Assembly: GCF_963576615.1 (NCBI RefSeq)
Contig: NC_088708.1
Location: 53,865,196-53,929,195 of the forward strand
DNA: 64,000 nt
DNA from: Watersipora subatra
Taxonomy: Eukaryota > Bryozoa > Gymnolaemata > Cheilostomatida > Watersiporidae
Direction of reading: 5' to 3'
The position numbers were made by a program, and so were the translations under genes. The notes under the pieces were generated by a model that searched no databases, had not been told where the DNA came from, and saw nothing but the letters and a program-made list of their open reading frames with translations. Shown piece by piece: positions 38,931-49,400 of the stretch. How positions within the stretch are numbered: the first letter of the stretch is position 1; each line of letters starts with the position of its first letter.

Positions 38931-39767
38931 ACCTTTAATTTTAACCTTTCATCCTTTCTAACCTCTAACCTTTAAATTCCTAACCTCTGGTAATACCAGA
39001 AACAGCACCCAGCTTTAAAATGCTCTAAAACCTGGGTATGTCTGCAGTCATTGAAGTTTCCTTGTCACTGGACTCAGACATGTCCAGCCAAGACCACAGG
39101 TAATGTCTGTGTAACAATGCTCTTAACTATAGGCACAGCTTCTGTTTCAAACAGGCTGAGCAGACATACTCAATCTGCGAAGATTGCGCACACACACAGA
39201 GTATAACTTGAAGGTTTGCTAACAAATTCTGCAGGAAACATCCTCTTCTTTCCTTGTTTATTTATATATTCACAATCCTTAAAGACCTGTTGGCTTTTAT
39301 ACCAAACGAATCACCTCTCTGTTATTCTTGCTGCTCTTTCATGGCTAACCTTAAAAGTAGTGATAAACTCTCCAAGATTTGTTATCACTACCATAACAAA
39401 TTTATTTACATATAAAGTACATACAGTTGATTATCAATACAGTGTAATTAATATTGAATATTATACAATGTACAAAACTGCACAATTTAGATTTATTGCA
39501 CCAGAATGATTGAGTGGCAAGAGATTCTTTTGTCAATCTGTAGACATGAGTAGACAACTAATCATAGTGGCTCTGACCTGAAGATGAAGTCATATACAGA
39601 AAGTTAATAACAAATCATTGCTTAAAACCTTCAACAATTCGTTACAAAGAAGTTAATGAAAATCCATTACATAGAAGTTCATGAAAATCCATTACAAAGG
39701 TATCAATAATTAATTACTACCTAAATTGTCCAGATATGAAAATGCTATCAGCATTATCAGCTCTCAG

Positions 39768-40571
39768 TCATAAACTTGTAACAACAGATGTTGGCAGATC
39801 TTCGTTCACGAAAACCAATAAATCCTGCAAAGTAAACAAAAGAGGACATAGATCGGTGCTTAAAACATGACCAAAACTTTGTTTTATGTAGTTTTATATA
39901 AACTAGACATCCTATTGCTGTTATACAACTCTGGGCAGCCTTGGGTTTATTAAATATAAGTTCATGTTATTTGCTTTCTTTATGAAATGTTGTCCCAACT
40001 TATCTACACTGGTTGTGGTACACTCCAACACCTTCATTACTTGAAAAAACTATTTGAAAGCATTCAGAGGATTTTTGAATATTTAATTATATCAAGTATG
40101 TTTATGCCATACGATATAAAGTCATGTATTAAGAATAACCCAGCTAGTTGTGGTCTGTGATATGGTTCTACTTAAGCTAGTTCAGAAAGCAAGTCATATG
40201 AACTCACTTCTTGAGTGATAAGTTCAGTTGCTGTTACTACATACAAGGATCAGAGGATGGTATAACTACCTTTCTAAATATAAAACACAGTCTCTCACCT
40301 TATTCTGTGGCTGAACATCTTCTCTCTGAGCTGCAAAGTAAGAAGGGGGATAAACGTTATTAGACTCCGGAGTTAGGAGCAACAAATCACTCGCATATTT
40401 GAACTTATCTACGTTTTCTTTCTGTAAAGTCTCAGCACTTCCTTCAATATGGTCGCTAGAGCTATGACAGGCCTGCATAGCACCACAAATAACCTTTTGG
40501 AGGCAGCAGATTGTGGCGATGAATAATATCACACACAATAGAGCAGCGATGATAAGAACTAACTCATTCAT
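39768..40571 (-). CDS. Small single-pass membrane protein with PPSY motif, paralogue 2
   Basis: Coding exons are 40299-40571 and 39768-39824 (minus), phase-0 junction at QNK|GT and ttgcag, giving 109 residues. The chosen Met aligns with the start of paralogue 1 and has A at -3; an upstream in-frame Met at 40616 would add 15 residues in a weaker context. MNELVLIIAALLCVILFIA forms the membrane helix, followed by TICCLQKVICGAMQAC (CC at the membrane edge, further Cys). YPPSYFAA gives the WW-binding PPxY motif, then QPQNK. The C-terminus is EDLPTSVVTSL, whose last three residues TSL fit a class I PDZ ligand. Orientation outside-in (short luminal N-terminus, cytosolic tail) is inferred. It lies in the duplicated region; the copy-A counterpart keeps only the last exon. 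Confidence 0.75.
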
Positions 40572-40616
40572 GGTGCTGATGTTGGCGAATGTTGCTAATA
40601 CTGTGCTGTCAGCCAT

Positions 40617-41026
40617 TTATAAACAACACACCGGGGGTCTAGCGGTTTCCACTCAAAATTTTTAGTAAGAAAAAAATCCCCCAATCAGCCTATGTTCCTA
40701 AATTTTATTTGATCAGTTACTGAGACTAAACACACGATACCACAGGCATTAAATATGTGCTTAAGGAACAAACGCTAAAAATTACACTTACTCATGGATA
40801 TTCCATCAGGATATAAACAGAATATGAACACGTAATGCGGTATAATAATTCCATTGTGTTTGTGCATCTATGGGTAGCGTAGCCTATAAGCTCTGAATAG
40901 CTGCCACTAAACAAACGCAGTTTCTATTTGTTCATATTTTCATGCTTATTCAACTTTTAATATTATATTTCGGTATTGTTATTTTATAATAAAGGAAAAC
41001 TATCTCAATCCATTGTATTATAATAG
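40617..41026. other. Upstream region of paralogue 2
   Basis: Presumed promoter and 5' UTR of the minus-strand gene. No motif is decisive, and no other feature is seen. Confidence 0.4.
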
Positions 41027-42290
41027 GTCACACATACAAGGAACTGACATCAGAACTAAAAGTTGTTCTGCTCAAGTTTTGTTTGAAGATGTTTGTTACT
41101 GCTGGTTAGTTTATAGTGGAGAACATAAGCTGTATTTAAATTAGCACATGGTGACTAAACTAGAATTCATTTCTAGTAAACAGTGTAACATTCTCAGCAA
41201 GCTTCACATTTTAACTATAAACTTACACGAACATTTAGTACATTTCATTAGAAAGTGTCGGCATTTTTCTAGCATTGGCGAATTTTCTGATGTTTGAGGT
41301 GATCTGACTGCCAGGACGTCTCAAGATTAAAATCAACAAAACATGATCGCGGTTAAAAAGCTCAGAAAGAAATATGTTCAAAGTGCTGCCACTAGCTGCC
41401 ATCAATGCTGTTATCCATATTTTTCTATAATTTGGAATTGTTTTACTAGCAACTAGTAAATTTAGTATCAGGTAAAGTTTAGGTAGGAGCTTTACAAATA
41501 TTCAAATGTCTGACTGCAGGTTATGTCTTATATATTCCCATCTCTCACTTACAGTCCCCCAAGGAGAGCATAATTGAGCCAAAGTATGCTTCGTTATTGA
41601 GAAATGTAATGACAACAGTAATTGGTTGTTACAAATATCTAAAATGTTCAGTTACAGTTGAGATGTTAGTGAAAAAGCTCTTGATATATAAGTCTTGAAA
41701 ACTTTCCACTCCAAATATATATTCTTAATCATTGACTCTAAGAGTTCCTGATAGACATATTTATAATACAAAAGAATAGCCTAGCTGATATCAATACTGC
41801 TATATATAATCATGTATATAGACATGTTCTGACTTGTTGAATCCTATCTGATAATTAGAAAGCTCCAACAAGGAACCAAACATTCCAGAGTGTAACAGAA
41901 GAATTCACCAGTAATATTCTGCTATAAAATAAGGGATTATTCAACAAAAATCATAATTTTAGAAAAATGACATTAAGAACAGCGTAGTAAGTTATTGCTG
42001 CCACTCTGCTGCTCTTCTGTCTCCAACTTTATCAGATAGTCTACCATATGCAGGTTGATGACTAGATTGGTTTATCTTGAATATGAAATATATACTATAT
42101 TTCCTGTGCTGTCATCAGCAATGAAGCCTTTTAGTAAATGACATTAATATTCTTGATAAGCTGGTAAAGAGACAAGGACAAACCTCTTAGATAAAGTCAC
42201 TTTATATGCGGGAATGACAATGACAATTTCACAATTAACAATGCTTTTGGATTTCATGGATCACATCATAATTCTAACTTTTGATGGTTT
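41027..42290 (+). repeat. Dispersed duplicate block Y, copy 3
   Basis: Collinear with 27065-28440 from cacacatacaaggaactgac to the ggtttcatt word. It lacks the foldback fragment seen in copy 2, so it represents the uninterrupted form. Confidence 0.9.
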
Positions 42291-44161
42291 CATTTACAGT
42301 GTTTGTGGAAAACATTGGGAAACTTTGTTTTTTGTTTGAGTAGCTAATCAGCTAGCTTGACTATAATTATTCTATTTTTAGACTCGTAAATGTCATGTGC
42401 TCCAGAACTCTTCCAGTCAACGTAGCCTTTATTTTGTGTTTTGATTTTACAGAATCTAAGTGACAGCAAAAAGCTTTGTTTGGCAGAGTAAGGCCTTGAT
42501 ATTTTCGAGCCAGAGTGAACCTGGAGTAAAGTTGAGCCAATGAATGGTTCAAACTCAATAAAACATTTTCATTCCACGGCTCAAAAGGCCAGATTGTGCT
42601 AAATAAGAGAAAACAAACATTATGGAGGAATCTTTTTTGGGCAATTGATTTAATAAGTTGTAGATAATGATATAGCAATGCTATATAACTGCATGCATAG
42701 CAGAAATATCAAATACAATATAGCAAAAAGATTAGACTATTTGATAAGTAATTCATAACAGCTTATTGTTTACCCGCTATAGTGGTTTAAGCAATTCTTT
42801 TGGCTTTTTTACGAGCATTGTTAAACTAAATGACTAACCAGTCGAGGAGACAACTCCATCATTTGAATGGCTTCAATCACTTTATCCATATGAGCTGTTT
42901 TCACGCTATAATGCGTGCAGCTGCAGTGTTTGAGATCTCATTTTAAACTTTTTTTTGCAGTCAAGCCTCTACTTAAGGTTACTTCAACATTTAACTTTTC
43001 TTGCATGTAATGTAAAAATTGAACAAACATTAAACAGTAAATAAAATTTTTATTTTACGTCTGAATTTCTGACAAACTTGACAAAAGCTTTTCAAAGCAT
43101 TGCGGTTTTTTAAAGTAAAGAGGCAAATAAAAATTAAAAAAGAATATAAAATATATAACTTATAAAACAATTATACGCTTAGTTTCAACTTTACCTAGTT
43201 TAATTTCAACTAAGTTTTATCAAGTATCTTGATCACCACTTTCTCCTCTGAACCTACACTTTGTTAAGTGTACACTTCTATTCACATATCTGTAAAATAA
43301 ATAAATAAATATAAATAAATAGTAAATAATAAATAAATATCGGTAAAATAATTATTACTTTATTGATTTTAGTTTTGTACATGCGATTTTGTTTGTCATA
43401 TAAGTTTATATGATGACATTTGTTTTAATGTTATATATAATTATTTTTTATGCTTTATCATAAGTTTTGCAGCTCTGAAACAAATTACACTACATTCTTA
43501 TAAAAGTTTGAGAATGGCTATTTCTGTGAAAATATTGGTTTTAATAAACGCCAATTTTACATAAAAATTAACTCTAAATGTTAAGGTTTGACTGCGTAGA
43601 GTGTATTATTGCAGATTTTCTACGGTCAGTCTACAAAGTGATGCGCTTGGCTGTCTGATTAAAAGTTTAACTTTTTTTTTATAAATTTACATATTAAATT
43701 AGATTTTAAAAACAGGGTATTACATTCTCATGGTACTACTAGATAAAATCTTTACACAGTTTTGTGAGGTTTATATCTGTCAAGTTTTCATAATAAAATG
43801 ATTTTCAACTTTACAGAGATTACCTAATCTCTTCGTTCCTTATTCACATGTGGTTGATAGAGCTAGGTTTCTAAAGACAATTAAAAACTCATACGAAATA
43901 GTTGATGGTTTAGGTTGTAGATATGTAAAGAGGTTGTTTGCTCATGAATAAATGAGCACATAAATTCTTCTCGTATTTACATGGCTATGGCTCAACAAAT
44001 GTATTAGATAAAAGCTATGCTGAATGTACACTAAACCAATTATAGCTCAGTTCTTTTCATCTATCTATATTCAGCTGATTTGCTCAAGTAAGAAAACTTA
44101 CAATGGAAGTTCATTGTCTTGTCAAAACTTTTAGTCATGCTGCAGGCCCCAAGTTCTTTCC
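42291..44161. other. Non-coding AT-rich stretch with AAAT microsatellite
   Basis: Contains an (AAAT)n-type tract at about 43288-43345. The 103-residue minus frame at 42367-42678 has no recognisable domain or splice context. Nothing else supported. Confidence 0.5.
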
Positions 44162-44900
44162 TCAACTTTCCTTTGACATCTTTCTGTAGACTTTGTTAGT
44201 ATTGTTAGACTTTAGAGCTAACTTTAACTGTTTCATCAAAGTACTCACTTCGCTGCCAGTGTAGTCTATAACCACTGGAGTCATTTCCACTCTGTGCTTT
44301 ATATTTCTCTCTCTTATCTCAAATACAAGTTGTTGGTATTTCAGCCTCTTCTCTGTCATATTTTTGCTTTTGATTTTTTACTGGAGAATCTCATATCAAC
44401 TAGCTAAATCACCTCTTTCTTGTATTTCTTAACAACATCTGGCTGGTATACCATTATCTTCTTTATCTGATAATCAAAATTCCAGTTGAACTTTACTTCT
44501 TTGTCTTCCAATACTGAACTTTGTTTCAAGTCACTTTGTACCAGGCCGTTTGTCTAGTAGCAAACCATTCTCCTTACACCATGCTGTCCTGAGAAATTTT
44601 AAAACATTATCATGCCTTGTCAAGTACTCTCTAAATGCCAAGCGTCTACCTTCGGGTATTAAGTGCATCACACCTTCTGTAACCTGCCCACATAGTCTGC
44701 AGATGTCTATTTCAGCCAAAATCCTGTTTCATTTTTAAGCTCTTGTCTCCACCATCTGTTCTTGCTTGTTCTTTCTATGAGTCCATGTTGCACTTCATCC
44801 ACTAGTGACTCTTTTTCTTTAATACTTGATAGATTCTTTTCTCCAGATGTGACTGCTTGTTTACCTTTCTCTCTCATCCTTTTTTTATCTTGCACCATAA
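44162..44900 (-). mobile_element. Degenerate 3' part of an R2-like LINE
   Basis: Minus-strand pieces in shifting frames read: EIDICRLCGQVTEGVMHLIP and REYLTRHDNVLKFL (44531-44719), SSVLEDKEVKFNWNFDYQI (just below), then KRLKYQQLVFEIRERN and VEMTPVVIDYTG (44162-44359). These match, in order, the C-terminal zinc-knuckle (C-x2-C...H, final Cys replaced here), the RHDNV block and the endonuclease-region blocks of R2/R4-type retrotransposon proteins. It is complementary to the RT part preserved at 25304-26272 but is a different, older insertion. Frameshifts and stops show that it is inactive. Confidence 0.75.
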
Positions 44901-45458
44901 ATTTTTCCGTGTTTTTTGTACGCGCCCTTTGTCTTCATACGTTTGACCATGTTCGATCTTAGCATCCCATACATCCCATGTCTTCGCAGTCATTGAATGG
45001 TTTTAAGGTTAGCCTGGGTCCTACATGTATCTATGGTTCAAAGGGTTGTCGCTTATAGTTTTACTTCTAGAACTCCTTTTTTATATTCTGTACAGTTTTT
45101 ATAAGCTTTGACTCCTGAATCTGAATGATTTCTGAATGCTCCTGTCTCAGCGAAACATGACTTGGGTCTGTGACTTATGGGGCCCAAGGCTCTAATGATT
45201 ATCATTCTCAGTTTCCCACCCCATTACTTTTGAGGCTATTATCATTATTATTATCATTATTTAAAATATTACTAGTTGAATACTCGGCGTTACCCCAGTA
45301 ATAAAAAAACTCTTTGGACAAAAAATTAATTTTTATTTAACATATACAACATATACCATTCTAACTTTCAAGCTACATGAGAAAAGTGTTTTGTGCAGTT
45401 CAAATAAATTAAGAGAACAATAAAACAACTGTATAGGTGTTAAAATGTGAAATGGGGA

Positions 45459-46611
45459 CCGCGGGGCAAGTTGAGTCATAAATTGCATTTATGCAAAATT
45501 AGGATTGTAAAACCCATAGATATAATAAACCTATAATAATAGCATAAATATCATAAAGGATTTATTATATCTATGGTAAAACCTTTTCTATGAATAGGTT
45601 AGTGTGTGTTCTATTATACTGAAAATGTGCCATGGTTAATTCTTGGTGAAATTGACAAAATATTCATTTGAAAACTTGTTGCCGTGTGTCTCAACTTACT
45701 CCATCCGTGGCGTAAGCTGGGTTAGTCAATGGAGCAAGTTGGGTCAATTTAGAAAGTATTTAGAAATGTAGTTTTATTACACAATAAAGTTTTACAACTA
45801 CTGTATATTTTGGATTTACACTTAAATATATTTCACACTTATAATTATTATGTGCATGTACATATATACGTTATGAAAGAATATGCATTGATAGTATAAT
45901 TAACATAAAACATCATAGCATATTTTATTAAATGTAAAAATCATTATTAACGTAATTCTACACAAACGCCCTTTATATCTATATATATTTTGTCACCAAA
46001 GCTGAAACTTCCTAGCATTCTGCTAGTTGTTTGAGTAGAGAATAGAGCCCCTAGTACTTCAATGACCTGGTTGAGATCAACTGGTGACATGCCTTCCTGT
46101 TCGGATTTGCTGTACATTCCTTGAGGGGTTCGTTTGTAAAAATCTACTAACCAATTTAATCCCTCATCCTGTTACCCCTCCAACATACACAACTTTACTA
46201 AAACTATCTGTCCTATCTGAACTGATTTCTCCCCCTTCTTCACTGTCTGACCAATCAAACTGTTTGGTTTGGGTTTTTCCTCTGAGCTTGAAGATGAGGC
46301 TGTATTCACATTTTTAATTGTCTTTCGTTTGACTTTAGATTCTTCAGTTGCTGCTTTTCTGGAGTATCAGGTAATATTACAGTCCTAGTTCTTCCTTATT
46401 TTTATGGTAGTTTTGAATGTGGTGCCCTTGATTGCGGTTTTAAAGACTTCAACAGCTGAGTGTGAAGATTATATTGACTGTTTTAATAATTTTCACCTAT
46501 TAGACCTGTATGTGTAAGAACTACAGTTTATATCCTTTTAAAGGTGTCAGCAAAAGTATAAGATCAATAAAAGCTTATGGAGTAAGTTGGGCGAGTGACC
46601 CATCTTGCGGT
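45459..46611. mobile_element. Candidate DNA transposon remnant with GGGCAAGTTGGGTCA ends
   Basis: Left end ccgcggggcaagttgagtca (45459) and right end gtgacccatcttgcggtaa (46593) form imperfect inverted termini. The same word recurs inside (gcaagttgggtcaa near 45745 and actccatccgtggc near 45700). The minus strand of 45990-46380 gives broken, acidic/Ser-rich coding-like pieces (for example QEGMSPVDLNQVIEVLGALF near 46090-46000) that could be a transposase or host-derived relic. No target duplication is certain. Confidence 0.4.
45514..45576. repeat. 16-bp perfect stem hairpin
   Basis: ccatagatataataaa at 45514-45529 and its exact reverse complement at 45561-45576 enclose a 31-base AT-rich loop. 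It lies within the candidate transposon. Confidence 0.85.
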
Positions 46612-46835
46612 AAAGTTTACATTCAATATAGAAAACTCTCATCTGCTAAGTATTCCTTACGAAGTAATGGTAGAAAATGACATTGACCTAAAATGTTCTC
46701 AGCAACCTAATTAAAGAAAACAAACAGAACAGGCAAATCCGTATGTGTAGCTTGGCCTACCTTACCCCTAATTAGCAAGTAATGGTTAGATGGTCTGTTT
46801 TGCAACAATGTTGACAGTAAAAAACCAATTGATAG

Positions 46836-46898
46836 CAATGATATACAGCCCCCACAGGGGGGGGGGGAGGGTGTATACAGGGGGGCTGTATATCATTG
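46836..46898. repeat. 18-bp stem hairpin with poly-G loop
   Basis: Stem arms 46836-46853 (caatgatatacagccccc) and 46881-46898 are exact inverted copies. The loop carries an 11-G run then AGGG. The loop also repeats tatacag, so alternative pairings exist. Confidence 0.9.
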
Positions 46899-47637
46899 TT
46901 GATACTGATATAATTATTGCGAGCTGAGAAAACAAAATAGAAATTATAAATCTGTAAAATTAATCATAACAATGATTACAAAGAAGAGTGTGTATAAAAA
47001 AGGTTACTGTTCTAACAGAAACTATCATCAAAACTTTGAATATGACGATACTGGTGCGTCTCGATACTGGGTATCTCAAAAATGAGATGTCAGACTGCTT
47101 TTGTCTGATCCTTTGTCTGATTGAAAGGAGAGAGAATGTAGAGGCATTCCTACTCGAGATAATATAACGATCTATGTGTAGAAGTTTTAAATTTAAGCTT
47201 TTAGCAATAGGCATGAGGAAGAAATGGAAGTTGAAGCTGATAATGGGACATTTTAAATTGAACTGTCACATTTAAAAAATACAAATTAAAAAAATAGGTA
47301 ATGAATTTTTGAATGGCTTTTAAAAATTTTTAGAAAGTTGAACAAACACAAAAAGTAATATTAATTAAGTACATGTATATAAACATTTAGCTTGTAAACT
47401 GTAATCACGATAAGTGCATTGTAGATAAAATGATTACGAATTATAAGAACGGCCATAGCCTTATGGTTAGTTGTGTGTGTATGCAAACTTGCTATTACAA
47501 TCATTGCAAGTGCAATTCCAGTGCCATGTGAACTTTTCATTACTAGAATGCTATAAATGGACACAGCAACAACAGATAATAAGACAAGCTGGGATTTATA
47601 TAGTCGGATGGTGTTGTGATTATTACCAGTATATTGA
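46899..47637. other. Non-coding stretch
   Basis: No gene, RNA or organised repeat recognised. The short frames have no domain. Confidence 0.45.
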
Positions 47638-47990
47638 TACTAGCTGTGCCTCTCGGCGTTGCCCAAATATTAAAAATCAGCTTATAAACAATGAGAAGTG
47701 ATGAGAGTTGCCTACCACTTGCTATAAGCCTACCACATTGCCAATGGAAAATGGTATTAAAAATTAGCTTATAAACAATGAGAAGTGATGGGAATTGCCT
47801 ACCACTAGCTCACTTGCTCATCTATCACTATTAGCTTGGCACATTGCCAATGGAAAATTCCAGTAAGCTAGTTAGTAAGTGCTAGGCTTCTAATGACTGT
47901 ACGCCATGACATTGCGTAAGCATTGTCCAGCTACGCTATTCTAATAATAGCTATAGCTGGAGGGACACACATACATACTTTGAGAAATAT
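47638..47990 (+). mobile_element. SINE-like repeat, second copy
   Basis: Begins tactagctgtgcctctcggc and continues with gttgccca, shares aaaaatcagcttataaacaa, gagttgcctaccacttgct and the tail agctatagctgg...ctttgagaaatat with 33507-33915. An internal direct duplication of the head portion (47664-47750 and 47757-47850) is present. It ends in a tatagataaagata microsatellite-like tail. Confidence 0.65.
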
Positions 47991-48156
47991 ATATATAGAT
48001 AAAGATAATAAATAGTTGTTGTTGATTTTCTTAAGCCGGTACTATACACAGGAATCTAGATAGAGCTGACTAGAGGTTGTCTGTACCTTCTTCAACATTC
48101 TGGATGATCTAGGCAGAATGAGAATTATACTCCATCTGCTTCCCTTTATTCGATTT

Positions 48157-49136
48157 CAAGCACCTCTACAAGTTCACTACTGCCTCAAGCTCACCCACAA
48201 TAACAAGCACTACAATGACAAGCACTACAATAACAAGCACCACAATAACAAGCACCACAATAACAAGCACCACAGTAACAAGCACCACAACAACAAGCAC
48301 CACAACAACAAGCACTACAATAACAAGTACCACAATAACAAGTACCACAATAACAAGCACCACAATAACAAGCACCACAATAACAAGCACCACAATAACA
48401 AGCACCACAATAACAAGCACTACAATAACAAGCACCACAATAACAAGCACCACAATACCAAGCACCACAGTAACAAGCACCAAAATAACAAGCACCACAA
48501 CAACAAGCACCACAATAACAAGCACCACAATAACAAGCACCACAATAACAAGCACCACAATAACAAGCACCAAAATAACAAGCACCGCAATAACAAGCAC
48601 CGCAATAACATGCACCACAATAACAAGCACCGCAATAACAAGCACCACAATAACAAGCACCAAAATAACAAGCACCGCAATAACAAGCACCACAATAACA
48701 AGCACCGCAATAACAAGCACCACAATAACAAGCACCGCAATAACAAGCACCGCAATAACAAGCACCGCAATAACAAGCACCACAATAACAAGCACCACAA
48801 TAACAAGCACCACAATAACAAGCACCAAAATAACAAGCACCACAATAACAAGCACCACAATAACAAGCACCACAATAACAAGCACCAAAATAACAAGCAC
48901 CACAATAACAAGCACCACAATAACAAGCACCACAACAACAAGCACTAAAATAACAAGTACCACAATAACAAGCACCGCAATAACAAGCACCACAATAACA
49001 AGCACTACAATAACAAGCACCACAATAACAAGCACCGCAATAACAAGCACCACAATAACAAGCACCAAAATAACAAGCACCACAATAACAAGCACCACAA
49101 TAACAGGCACCACAATAACAGGCACCGCAGTAACAG
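48157..49136 (+). repeat. 15-bp minisatellite with Thr/Ser-rich open frame (possible mucin-like exon)
   Basis: About 63 tandem copies of aataacaagcaccac, almost without indels. Because 15 is a multiple of three, several frames stay open on both strands. The plus frame ACA-ATA-ACA-AGC-ACC gives (T-S-T-T-I)n with A, K, V, P and C variants, preceded by KFTTASSSPT and followed by TGTAVTG. A pyrimidine-rich tract with ...gatttcaag (ending about 48156) could be an acceptor, and cag|gtgatt at 49136/49137 could be a donor leaving phase 1. Phase 1 is exactly what the exon at 54447 accepts. Thr/Ser arrays before SEA/EGF/TM modules define membrane mucins. Many variants change amino acids, so selection on this frame is not evident. 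Repeat certain, coding status uncertain. Confidence 0.35.
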
Positions 49137-49400
49137 GTGATTTTGGGCCCTATCTCGCTTGATAAATATGGGTACTTTCTAATCTTCTCTACAATCCATC
49201 CCTTCTATATACTGATAAGCATTTACCTCATGTCTGTGACGTAAACAGCCACTTCAAGCCACCCTGATTATAATGGATACTCGAGAATCAGACTAGTGCT
49301 GATTACGCATGTTTGCTTTAGAATAATTATAGGAGTTGCTAGCTAGTGACGGTGAGAGTCAGTCTGTTAGAAAAGATACGGCAAGCTGTTACAAGCTGTA

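Larger units (their letters stand above)
31775..39988 (+). repeat. Segmental duplication, copy B
   Basis: Collinear with 1-7066 and about 1.15 kb longer because of insertions at 32345-33219, 33507-33915, 34482-35068, 36383-36677 and near 37865-37965, offset by the 700-bp copy-A-only segment and shorter arrays. It ends in the 3' part of paralogue 2 and its last exon. Confidence 0.9.

Noticed and set aside
42367-42678. 103-residue minus-strand frame
   Set aside because: No domain, no splice context and no second copy in the window to test conservation.
48166-49125. 319-residue minus-strand Val/Ile/Leu-rich frame and a 276-residue Asn/Lys/His plus-strand frame
   Set aside because: Both are alternative readings of the 15-bp array. 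Only the Thr/Ser frame has flanking sequence and splice phase that make biological sense.
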